Below, piece by piece: positions 1-6,511 of a stretch of 9,915 nucleotides of DNA (its first letter is position 1; each line of letters opens with the position of its first letter). The notes below the pieces were generated by a model. That model searched no databases. It had not been told where the DNA came from and saw only the letters and a list, made by a program, of their open reading frames with translations. Source of the stretch: Gammaproteobacteria bacterium. GTDB lineage: Bacteria > Pseudomonadota > Gammaproteobacteria > GCA-002705445 > GCA-002716945. Location: the NCBI GenBank assembly GCA_002701705.1, contig NZWU01000003.1:1-9915 (forward strand), read 5' to 3'. Both the position numbers and the translations under genes were made by a program.

Positions 1-1625
1 CATTTGTTGAGACAGACGATCAACTAAAAGCAATAAATGATGTTATGAACGCTATGTTATCTGATAAACCTATGGATAGATTAATTTGTGGTGATGTTGG
101 GTTTGGAAAGACGGAAATAATAATGAGGGCATCATATATTGCATCATTAAATGAAAAACAAACTATTATTTTAGCTCCAACAACAATACTTGTTGAGCAG
201 CATTATAAGTCATTTTTAAAAAGGTTTGAGGATACTCCAATAATCATAAAAAAATTTTCAAGACTTCAAACATTAAGTCAAAGAAAAAAAACTTTTGACT
301 CATTTAATTCTGGAAAAATAGATATATTGATTGGAACTCATGCAATATTGTCAAACTCTAGTAGGTATGAAAATATTGGGTTATTAGTTGTAGATGAAGA
401 ACATAAATTTGGTGTAGTAGCTAAAGAAAAACTAAAAAAACTAAAGGAGAATATAGATGTTATTTCGTTAACAGCCACACCTATTCCACGAACATTGAAT
501 TCAGCTTTGTCTCAAATTAAAGACCTAAGTATAATTGAAACACCGCCAGAAAACCGTAAATCTATTTCAACTTTAATTACAGAATGGGATACTAATATAA
601 TTTCAGATGCAATAGCAAGAGAGATTCAACGTGGCGGGCAGATATATTTCGTGAATGATGAAATAAGAACTATGCAAAATCAAATAGACCAATTATATAA
701 GCTTGATAGCAGACTACGAATTGGAGTAATACATGGGCAACTTTCAAATAAAGATATTGAGAATCAAATGAATAATTTTATAAATAATAAAACTGATATA
801 TTGGTCTGCACAAGTATTATAGAAAGTGGTTTAGATATTCAAAATGTGAATACAATAATCATCAATAATGCTAATAAGTTTGGTTTATCACAACTACATC
901 AAATTAGAGGTAGAGTTGGAAGAACAAATAGACAAGCCTTTGCTTATTTGATTGTTAATAATAAAAAACTAATAACTAAAGATGCAACTAAAAGATTAGA
1001 AGCCTTTGATTCTGTTGATAGTCTTGGAGGAGGATTGGAATTAGCAACTCATGATTTAGAAATTCGTGGTGCAGGAGAATTATTGGGTGAAGAACAAAGC
1101 GGACAAATTTATGAGGTTGGATATGCGATGTTCACAGAAATGTTAAAAAAGAGCGTTGATTTTTTAAAGACAGGTAAATATTCAGATGCCACTGATGACC
1201 TCGAGTTTGATGTTAATATTCCAGCGCTGATACCGCAAGAATATATTAATGATATTTTTACTAGATTGACTTATTATAAAAAGATTTCATCACAAAAACA
1301 AATTGATGGATTGAAAGATATTAAAAATGAATTAATTGATAGATTTGGGTTAATTCCAGAAAATTTAGAAAATCTATTTTTAGTTACAAAGCTAAAAATT
1401 GAATTATCAAATTTTGAATTAAGTTTCTTAAAATTAACAGATAGCTTTATTAGGATAAAATTTAAAAATGAAAATAACCTCAATGTTGAAAAAACCCTTT
1501 CTATATATAAAAATGATAAAAATCTTAAAATCTTAAAAGATGGAATAATTCAATACTCAAAAGAATTTGATTCTCTTGAGAACCAATGTCATTTTATAAA
1601 AGATTTAGCCGCAAAGATAAATTAA
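1..1625 (+). CDS. mfd: Transcription-repair coupling factor Mfd, C-terminal part (5' end outside window)
   Basis: Mfd is an ATP-driven DNA translocase that dislodges RNA polymerase stalled at lesions and recruits UvrA for nucleotide excision repair. The open frame runs from nt 3 at the window edge, so the ATG at 45 is internal: the 14 codons before it (F-V-E-T-D-D-Q-L-K...) continue the family's motor-domain start. About 540 residues are present; the N-terminal UvrB-like and RNA polymerase-binding domains lie upstream. Visible RecG-like helicase motifs are Walker A GDVGFGKTE (nt 90-116), DEEH (393-404), TATPIPRT (471-494) and QIRGRVGRT (900-926). They are followed by the TRG translocation motif, LATHDLEIRGAGELLGEEQSG (about 1041-1103), and the C-terminal regulatory domain. 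No motif is missing and the frame is intact to TAA at 1623. It converges with the MscS-family gene, whose stop is 12 bp away. Identification is secure from close residue-by-residue likeness to E. coli Mfd. Confidence 0.97.
   Translation, partial: FVETDDQLKAINDVMNAMLSDKPMDRLICGDVGFGKTEIIMRASYIASLNEKQTIILAPTTILVEQHYKSFLKRFEDTPIIIKKFSRLQTLSQRKKTFDSFNSGKIDILIGTHAILSNSSRYENIGLLVVDEEHKFGVVAKEKLKKLKENIDVISLTATPIPRTLNSALSQIKDLSIIETPPENRKSISTLITEWDTNIISDAIAREIQRGGQIYFVNDEIRTMQNQIDQLYKLDSRLRIGVIHGQLSNKDIENQMNNFINNKTDILVCTSIIESGLDIQNVNTIIINNANKFGLSQLHQIRGRVGRTNRQAFAYLIVNNKKLITKDATKRLEAFDSVDSLGGGLELATHDLEIRGAGELLGEEQSGQIYEVGYAMFTEMLKKSVDFLKTGKYSDATDDLEFDVNIPALIPQEYINDIFTRLTYYKKISSQKQIDGLKDIKNELIDRFGLIPENLENLFLVTKLKIELSNFELSFLKLTDSFIRIKFKNENNLNVEKTLSIYKNDKNLKILKDGIIQYSKEFDSLENQCHFIKDLAAKIN
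1556..1580 (-). terminator. Candidate 3'-end hairpin of the minus-strand operon
   Basis: Read on the minus strand, CTCAAGAGAAT, a 3-nt loop (CAA) and ATTCTTTTGAG form an 11-bp stem with a single G-U wobble. It lies 57 bp past the stop codon of the MscS-family gene, inside the antisense of the mfd 3' coding region. On the plus strand the same site has an A-C mismatch, so the fold favours the minus-strand transcript. It is followed by a U/A-mixed stretch (UAUUGAAUUAUU) rather than a clean U-run, so it may be a weak intrinsic terminator, an mRNA-stabilising 3' hairpin, or a coincidence. Confidence 0.3.
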
Positions 1626-1637
1626 AGTACTTTCCAA

Positions 1638-2720
1638 TTATTTTTTTTGATTATTTGAGTCCCATTCTATCGTGGTTGTAGGATACGCAATAGCAGCATT
1701 ATGTTTTGAGATGATTTGTGAAATTTTATAAAGTACAGATTCTTTTATGCTCAAAAATTCTCTCCATTCCTTAGTTATTGTAAATGCATAGACAAAAAAA
1801 TCACATGATGATGGCGAGAAACTTTTAAAGTACACAACCGGTTTATTTGTTTGATCTATTTGTTTATTTGCGCCTAAGTATTCTCTTACTTCATCGACAA
1901 TATTAGGAATTTTTTCAATGTCATCATATCTTAAACCAATAATTTCATTAATTCTTCTGTTGGTCATCCTTGTAGCATTTTCAACAATTATATTAGAAAA
2001 AGCAGAGTTGGGAATGTAGAGAACATTTTTAGAAAATGTACGGACAACAGTTAGTCTCCAACCAATTCTTTCAACAATACCTTCAATATTACGATCTGGA
2101 GATTTAATAAATTCACCAACACGAAAAGGTCTGTCAAAGAAAATCATTAATCCTCCAAAGAAATTTGATAATAAATCTTTAGCAGCAAGACCAACAACTA
2201 GACCACCAACACCACCAAATGCAAGAATACCTGAAATGCTGATTCCAAACTCCTGCATGATTACAAGAATTGTAATCACGAATATAATAATTTTAATTAT
2301 TTTTAAAGTAATTTCATAGGTCTGGCTGATAATTTTTGGATCATCATCAATTTCTAAATTATCTAAATATGGTTTTTCTTTTAGATAGTTATTTACAATT
2401 CTTAATAAAGTCCATGCAAAAATTATAATGATAAATAAATGGAATAATTTTTTTAATGGTGTAAATAGAGTAATTTGATAGTACTCATGCAGAATATCAG
2501 TTATGAGAATGAATGATACAAGAATTATTAAAAAACTAAGTGGTGCTTTCAGTGATTCAATGATAATATCATCAACCCTAGTCTGCGTTTTCTTGGAAAT
2601 ACCAGATAGTAAATATAAAATCTGATTTTTTAAAAAAAGTAAAAGGAAGGCAAAAATAACAATCGCTGTTATCTGTATTGATGTTTCAGTACCAGTTATT
2701 ATTTCAAGAATATTTTTCAT
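1638..2720 (-). CDS. MscS-family mechanosensitive channel, YnaI-like
   Basis: This 360-residue inner-membrane protein should release ions and small solutes when membrane tension rises. Hydrophobic segments are visible near residues 16-36, 60-77, 92-110 and 137-157. A pore-lining helix follows (about 163-195, with GGVGGLVVGLAAKDLLSNFF), then the beta domain and the C-terminal alpha/beta domain that form the cytosolic vestibule. That makes five membrane helices, more than the three of E. coli MscS and matching YnaI (343 aa). The stretches FDRPF, SPDRNIEG, YIPNS, ENATRMTNRRI and IGLRYDD are very close to YnaI as I remember it. The ATG overlaps the nagZ stop as ATGA (2717-2720), implying translational coupling. 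It is the last gene of the minus-strand run. I leave the symbol empty because MscS paralogues are not reliably named by eye; YnaI-type is the best subfamily call. Confidence 0.92.
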   Translation of the reverse strand: MKNILEIITGTETSIQITAIVIFAFLLLFLKNQILYLLSGISKKTQTRVDDIIIESLKAPLSFLIILVSFILITDILHEYYQITLFTPLKKLFHLFIIIIFAWTLLRIVNNYLKEKPYLDNLEIDDDPKIISQTYEITLKIIKIIIFVITILVIMQEFGISISGILAFGGVGGLVVGLAAKDLLSNFFGGLMIFFDRPFRVGEFIKSPDRNIEGIVERIGWRLTVVRTFSKNVLYIPNSAFSNIIVENATRMTNRRINEIIGLRYDDIEKIPNIVDEVREYLGANKQIDQTNKPVVYFKSFSPSSCDFFVYAFTITKEWREFLSIKESVLYKISQIISKHNAAIAYPTTTIEWDSNNQKK

Positions 2721-3793
2721 GACTTATAAGCATTTATAAATTTTAGATGAGTCTTGTATTCTTCATCTACGTTTTTACTATATTTAGCCTCATCTCCATA
2801 ATCTGCGAAATAAGAATGATCTAATTTTTGCATTATTTCATCATTACAAAAATCTTTACAGTAATCAATTAGTTCTTGAGTTAGATAATATTTTTTAAAA
2901 TATTCAGAAGATTCATTAGACTTTATCACATTTTGTTTTAACATGGTCGTCGCTATTACCATATTACATCCTGCATTCAAAGCATCAATCACTCTTTTAG
3001 ATAAGGCATCATTATTTTTTGCCCCTTCCATTTCTATGTCATCGCTTATAAAGCATACTTTTTTTGAAAATATCTTTTTTGAGATATTTGTTAACCATTT
3101 TTGAGAATAAGTTACTACTTTTTTATCAACTTTAGGAAATTTTATATGGCTTGTCATAATTGGAATAGGATACTTTTTATATATATCAATAAATGGAACA
3201 AGATCATTGTTGATAATATGCTCTAACGCTAAGTCAGATGTAATGAGGTTTGAGTGTGTATCTTCATCTGTTATTCCATGTCCAGGAAAATGCTTCATCA
3301 CGGGTAATATTTTAGCATTTATACTACCCTCAACATAAGCTAGTGCCAATAATCTTACCATTTCAACTTCATTACCAAAACATCGATCATTGAGCAATTT
3401 TCCAGAAAAATGATTTAGATCTACAACCGGTGAAAAGTTTATATCTACACCTATTTTAGATAATTCATAACCTGCAACAAAACCACAAGAATAACTCATG
3501 TGTTGCGCAAAGTCCTTATCTTTATAAAGATGTCCTATTTCACCAAAGCTTGGAAGTATCGTAAAATCATTCTTAAATCTTTGTACTCTACCACCCTCAT
3601 GATCTACTGATATTAAAATATTCTCCCTTATTTTTTTTATATCGTTAATTAGTGTAGCAATCTGTTCAATATTATTGTAATTATGTGAAAACAAAATTAC
3701 TGAACCAATTATGTCATTCTCCAGAAGTTTTGCTTCATCTTTGGATAGTGTAACTCCATCCAGATTTATAATTAATGGGCCGCTTGTATTCAT
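2717..3793 (-). CDS. nagZ: Beta-N-acetylhexosaminidase NagZ (glycoside hydrolase family 3)
   Basis: NagZ is a cytosolic enzyme that removes N-acetylglucosamine from GlcNAc-1,6-anhydroMurNAc muropeptides during peptidoglycan recycling. The 358-residue product (E. coli 341) has the full GH3 TIM-barrel set: VDHEGGRVQR with Asp64, NDRCFG with Arg137, MKHFPGHG (Lys167, His168), the flexible loop TDEDTH with the Asp178/His180 general acid-base dyad, and the nucleophile in ISDDIEMEGA at Asp251. The position of the acid on a mobile loop is typical of NagZ and separates it from other GH3 glycosidases. The C-terminal 70 residues are lysine- and tyrosine-rich and poorly conserved by eye. The start ATG overlaps the ispF stop (ATGA, 3790-3793) and its own stop overlaps the channel start. 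No signal peptide is present, as expected for a cytosolic recycling enzyme. Confidence 0.95.
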   Translation of the reverse strand: MNTSGPLIINLDGVTLSKDEAKLLENDIIGSVILFSHNYNNIEQIATLINDIKKIRENILISVDHEGGRVQRFKNDFTILPSFGEIGHLYKDKDFAQHMSYSCGFVAGYELSKIGVDINFSPVVDLNHFSGKLLNDRCFGNEVEMVRLLALAYVEGSINAKILPVMKHFPGHGITDEDTHSNLITSDLALEHIINNDLVPFIDIYKKYPIPIMTSHIKFPKVDKKVVTYSQKWLTNISKKIFSKKVCFISDDIEMEGAKNNDALSKRVIDALNAGCNMVIATTMLKQNVIKSNESSEYFKKYYLTQELIDYCKDFCNDEIMQKLDHSYFADYGDEAKYSKNVDEEYKTHLKFINAYKS

Positions 3794-4269
3794 GAATTCT
3801 TCATTAATAAAGAAACAATGCTATAACATGTCAAACCTAAGTTTTTACCAATAAAACCTAACTTTTCTGATGTGCTGGCCTTCAAACTAACATTTTTGAC
3901 ATCAGTTTTTAATATCTGAGAGAGATTAATAACTATTTCTTTTTTGTATTTTGAGATTTTAGGGCTTTCAAGGATTATTGTTATATCAATATTATTGACA
4001 CAAAATCCCATGCTTTCTGTTTTTTCAATGGCATGGTTTAATATAATAGCACTATCAATATTTTCATTAGATTTTTTTGTGTCAGGAAAATGCTCACCAA
4101 TGTCACCGATAGCTAGAGCTCCATATATTGCATCAGCACAGGCATGGAATACTATATCTCCATCAGAATGAGCAATAATAGAATAATCTGATGGGATGTC
4201 AATTCCACCTAATCTAATTGAAGTTCCTTTTTCTAATTCATGAGTATCAAAACCGAACCCAACTCGCAT
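3790..4269 (-). CDS. ispF: 2-C-methyl-D-erythritol 2,4-cyclodiphosphate synthase IspF
   Basis: IspF cyclises CDP-ME 2-phosphate to MEcPP, releasing CMP, in the MEP isoprenoid pathway. At 159 residues it equals the E. coli enzyme and needs no gap through the first 70 residues. Metal ligands Asp8, His10 and His42 are present, as are the signature HSDGDIVFHA (34-43), GDIGEHFPDT (55-64) and the nucleotide loop TSEKLGF. The segment after HFPDT is unusual: it reads KKSNENIDS where relatives usually have a DP..KG.DS pattern. The gene lies 3 bp after ispD and has the clearest ribosome-binding site in the run. Its stop overlaps the nagZ start. It presumably works as a trimer with active sites between subunits, as in the family. 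Confidence 0.97.
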   Translation of the reverse strand: MRVGFGFDTHELEKGTSIRLGGIDIPSDYSIIAHSDGDIVFHACADAIYGALAIGDIGEHFPDTKKSNENIDSAIILNHAIEKTESMGFCVNNIDITIILESPKISKYKKEIVINLSQILKTDVKNVSLKASTSEKLGFIGKNLGLTCYSIVSLLMKNS

Positions 4270-4272
4270 AAA

Positions 4273-4279
4273 TCACCTC
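4273..4279 (-). promoter_or_regulatory. Strong Shine-Dalgarno site of ispF overlapping the ispD stop
   Basis: On the minus strand GAGGTGA lies 3 nt before the ispF ATG, and its last three bases are the ispD stop codon TGA. It is the only near-perfect anti-16S match seen among the junctions here. It fixes the ispF start and suggests termination-reinitiation between ispD and ispF. The spacing is short compared with the usual 5-9 nt if measured from the final A, but normal if measured from the AGG core. Confidence 0.75.
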
Positions 4280-4953
4280 AGTAAATTTTTTATTACATCA
4301 ATATCATCAAGATAAGTTAACTTAATATTCTTATAAGATGAAAAAAGAAGATTAACTTTATATGATAAAAATGACATAGCTTGGATATCGTCATCTATTT
4401 TAAGTTTACTTTCAACAACTTTTTTATAAGAATTATAAATTTTTTTAAAGTTAAAAAGTTGTGGGGTAAAAGCAAGCCACATGTCTTTTTTATCAATATT
4501 ATCAATTACATTCATTTTGGTGTTTACTGTTTTTAATGCATGTGTCAGGGGATATCCTAATGCCACGCCTGTAACAAGAGTATTTGCATTATTCATGATT
4601 TTCTTAATATCGTAATCAGATACACATGGTCTAACAGCATCATGAATAAGGACATTATGTGGACGCAATGGTTGGGTATTAATAAAATCTAAAGATTTCA
4701 AAACAGAAATTGTTCTAGTCAGTCCTCCATTTATAATTTTAATTTCGTTAGGTAGTTTTTTAACAAGAGATTCATGTTTTTTATTTATAGTAAGATAAAT
4801 ATTTCTGATAGAATTTACTTTCAGTAGCTTCTCAATAGAAATCTCAATTGAGGACTTATTAAATATCTTAATAAATTGTTTAGGTAATGCTTTTTGAAAC
4901 CTTTTGCCACTACCTGCCGCCAGGATAACTGCATCAGTTATCTTTTTTGTCAT
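4273..4953 (-). CDS. ispD: 2-C-methyl-D-erythritol 4-phosphate cytidylyltransferase IspD
   Basis: IspD joins MEP and CTP to form CDP-ME, the third step of the MEP pathway. The 226-residue product (E. coli 236) has the nucleotide-binding AAGSGKRF with Arg18, PKQF with Lys25, NGGLTRTISV (75-84), HDAVRPCV with Asp105, TPQLF (163-167), the DDD cluster at 187-189 and NIKLT with Lys211, in the family order. Two positions reported to hold the MEP substrate in E. coli look changed: Thr140 aligns with Ala139 and Arg157 with Lys155. The ATG at 4953 lies 20 nt inside the end of ftsB, with no evident Shine-Dalgarno sequence, so its translation probably depends on ftsB. Adjacency to ispF, as in many gammaproteobacteria, supports the call. 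Confidence 0.95.
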   Translation of the reverse strand: MTKKITDAVILAAGSGKRFQKALPKQFIKIFNKSSIEISIEKLLKVNSIRNIYLTINKKHESLVKKLPNEIKIINGGLTRTISVLKSLDFINTQPLRPHNVLIHDAVRPCVSDYDIKKIMNNANTLVTGVALGYPLTHALKTVNTKMNVIDNIDKKDMWLAFTPQLFNFKKIYNSYKKVVESKLKIDDDIQAMSFLSYKVNLLFSSYKNIKLTYLDDIDVIKNLLR

Positions 4954-5221
4954 TTTTAATTATCTGAAAGAAAGTTTCATTTTTTTTAATCAACCCAAAT
5001 TTCTCTCTAGCATATATTTCTAAATATTTTTTATTACTTTTAATGTTAAAGATTTCTGCTTGCAAAATCTTATTTTTATTTTCAGTTTTTAATAATTCTA
5101 GCTGATTTGTTTCTAATTTATCTTTTAAATAAAAATAACTTATTAGACTATTTTGGCTAAAAAATAGAGAGTACTGAAGTGTAAGAAAAATAATAATAGA
5201 TATAAAGTAGAGTATTTTCAT
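4934..5221 (-). CDS. ftsB: Cell division protein FtsB
   Basis: FtsB is a small bitopic membrane protein that forms the FtsQ-FtsB-FtsL complex and helps activate septal wall synthesis. Its 95 residues show an N-terminal membrane helix (about 3-20), a periplasmic coiled coil rich in Lys, Glu, Leu and Asn (about 28-68) and the conserved tail LEIYAREKFGLIKKNETFF, matching LEERARNELSMTRPGETFY in E. coli. I chose the ATG at 5221 over the in-frame ATG at 5227. It gives the ATGA overlap with the eno stop used elsewhere in the run, places the LQYSL motif at Gln16 exactly as in E. coli, and leaves a weak GGA 8 nt upstream. The longer form would add only Met-Ala. Its end overlaps ispD by 20 nt. Between eno and ispD is the classic location. 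Confidence 0.94.
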   Translation of the reverse strand: MKILYFISIIIFLTLQYSLFFSQNSLISYFYLKDKLETNQLELLKTENKNKILQAEIFNIKSNKKYLEIYAREKFGLIKKNETFFQIIKNDKKDN

Positions 5222-6498
5222 AGCCATTTTCCAAATACATTGTTAGAGTTATAATTATTAACTCCAATAGCTTCTTCAATTCTTAATAACTGATTATATT
5301 TAGATGTTCTATCTGACCTAGATAACGATCCTGTTTTAATTTGTCCTGAATACGTTGCAACCGCTAAGTCTGATATTGTCACATCTTCTGTTTCACCTGA
5401 GCGATGAGAAATTATATAATTATATTTATTTTTACGGGCTAATTCTATAGTTTGTAATGTTTCAGTCACTGTTCCAATTTGATTCAATTTTATTAGAATA
5501 GAATTTGCAATATTGCTTTCGATTCCTTTCTGTAATATTTTTGGATTTGTTACAAATATATCATCGCCAACTAATTGTATTTTTTCTCCAAGCACTTGAG
5601 TAAGAATCTTCCAGCCATCCCAATCATCTTCCGACATCCCATCTTCAATACTGATTATTGGATATTTATCACACAAATCACTAAAATACTGTGTTAGTTG
5701 ATCACTAGTGTATGTTTTATCTAAAGATTGTAATTTATATTCTCCATTTGAATAGAATTCTGAACTAGCTGCATCTAATCCAAGATAAATATTTTCACCA
5801 GGGATATATCCAGAACTTTCTATTGACTGAATAAGTAAATCTAACGCCTCAAAGTCATTTTTGACATTTGGAGCAAACCCTCCTTCGTCTCCAACCGCTG
5901 TGCTCATATTTTTTTTCTCTAAAATTCTTTTTAATGAATGAAATACTTCAACGCCTGCTTGCAATGAATCACTAAATGTATTAAAGCCAATTGGTAAAAT
6001 CATAAATTCTTGAAAATCTAAATTATTATTAGCGTGAACACCGCCATTGATTATATTCATCAGTGGAATGGGTAATATATAGTTATGTTTATTAGTTAAG
6101 GTTTTATATAAAGGTTGGCCTAGCTGATTGGCATTAGCATGAGCAAAAGCTAACGATAATGATAAAATTGCATTAGCACCAAACTTACCCTTATTGTGAG
6201 TTCCATCAATATCAATTAAAAATTGATCAAAGCTAGATTGAGTGTAATCAAAATTATTATCGATATTATTAGCTATTTCAGAATTGATATTAGCTACTGT
6301 TTTAATAACAGATTTTCCAAAAAATTTTTTATCATCATTGTCTCTTAATTCTAGAGCTTCAAGTTTTCCAGTTGATGCGCCAGAAGGTGCTATTCCTCTT
6401 CCATAGATTCCAGAATCAAAAAATAAGTCAACTTCAACAGTAGGATTACCTCTTGAATCAATAATCTGTCTAGCTGTTAATTTTGTTATTTTACTCAA
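5218..6498 (-). CDS. eno: Enolase (2-phosphoglycerate dehydratase)
   Basis: Enolase interconverts 2-phosphoglycerate and phosphoenolpyruvate in glycolysis and gluconeogenesis; in many proteobacteria it also joins the RNA degradosome. The 426-residue product carries SRGNPTVE, the mobile loop APSGASTG (38-44), GGVHANNN with His155, DEGGFAPN with Glu205, metal ligands Asp242, Glu285 and Asp312, catalytic Lys337 in ILIKLNQIGTVTET, SHRSGETED and Lys388 in GQIKTGS. All catalytic positions are conserved. The start is TTG at 6498: translation from it gives MSKITKL, aligning with MSKIVKI of E. coli, and no in-frame ATG lies nearby. Upstream only a weak AAGAG is visible. The gene begins 13 bp after kdsA and its stop overlaps the ftsB start by 4 bp. 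The C-terminus (NVFGKWL) is short and lineage-specific. Confidence 0.97.
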   Translation of the reverse strand: MSKITKLTARQIIDSRGNPTVEVDLFFDSGIYGRGIAPSGASTGKLEALELRDNDDKKFFGKSVIKTVANINSEIANNIDNNFDYTQSSFDQFLIDIDGTHNKGKFGANAILSLSLAFAHANANQLGQPLYKTLTNKHNYILPIPLMNIINGGVHANNNLDFQEFMILPIGFNTFSDSLQAGVEVFHSLKRILEKKNMSTAVGDEGGFAPNVKNDFEALDLLIQSIESSGYIPGENIYLGLDAASSEFYSNGEYKLQSLDKTYTSDQLTQYFSDLCDKYPIISIEDGMSEDDWDGWKILTQVLGEKIQLVGDDIFVTNPKILQKGIESNIANSILIKLNQIGTVTETLQTIELARKNKYNYIISHRSGETEDVTISDLAVATYSGQIKTGSLSRSDRTSKYNQLLRIEEAIGVNNYNSNNVFGKWL

Positions 6499-6511
6499 TT
6501 GAGAACTCTTA

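Noticed and set aside
45..1625. mfd as a gene starting at ATG 45
   Set aside because: Codons from nt 3 onward match the family before this ATG, and 526 residues would lack the N-terminal half of Mfd. The ATG is internal.
1624..1648. Palindrome AAAGTACTTT followed by a run of eight T at the mfd stop, as a plus-strand terminator
   Set aside because: The palindrome has no loop and only A-T pairs are available once a loop is opened, so the stem would be too weak. The T-run also encodes the Lys-Lys end of the convergent channel gene.
3068..3089. Eight-bp perfect stem AAATATCT/AGATATTT with a 6-nt loop inside nagZ
   Set aside because: It is almost entirely A-T, sits in the middle of a conserved coding region, and stems like this are expected by chance in DNA of this composition.
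5225..5227. ATG at 5227 as the ftsB start (97 residues)
   Set aside because: It would give a 10-bp overlap with eno and leave the GGA only 3 nt away. The ATG at 5221 matches the E. coli length to the LQYSL motif and the ATGA overlap pattern.
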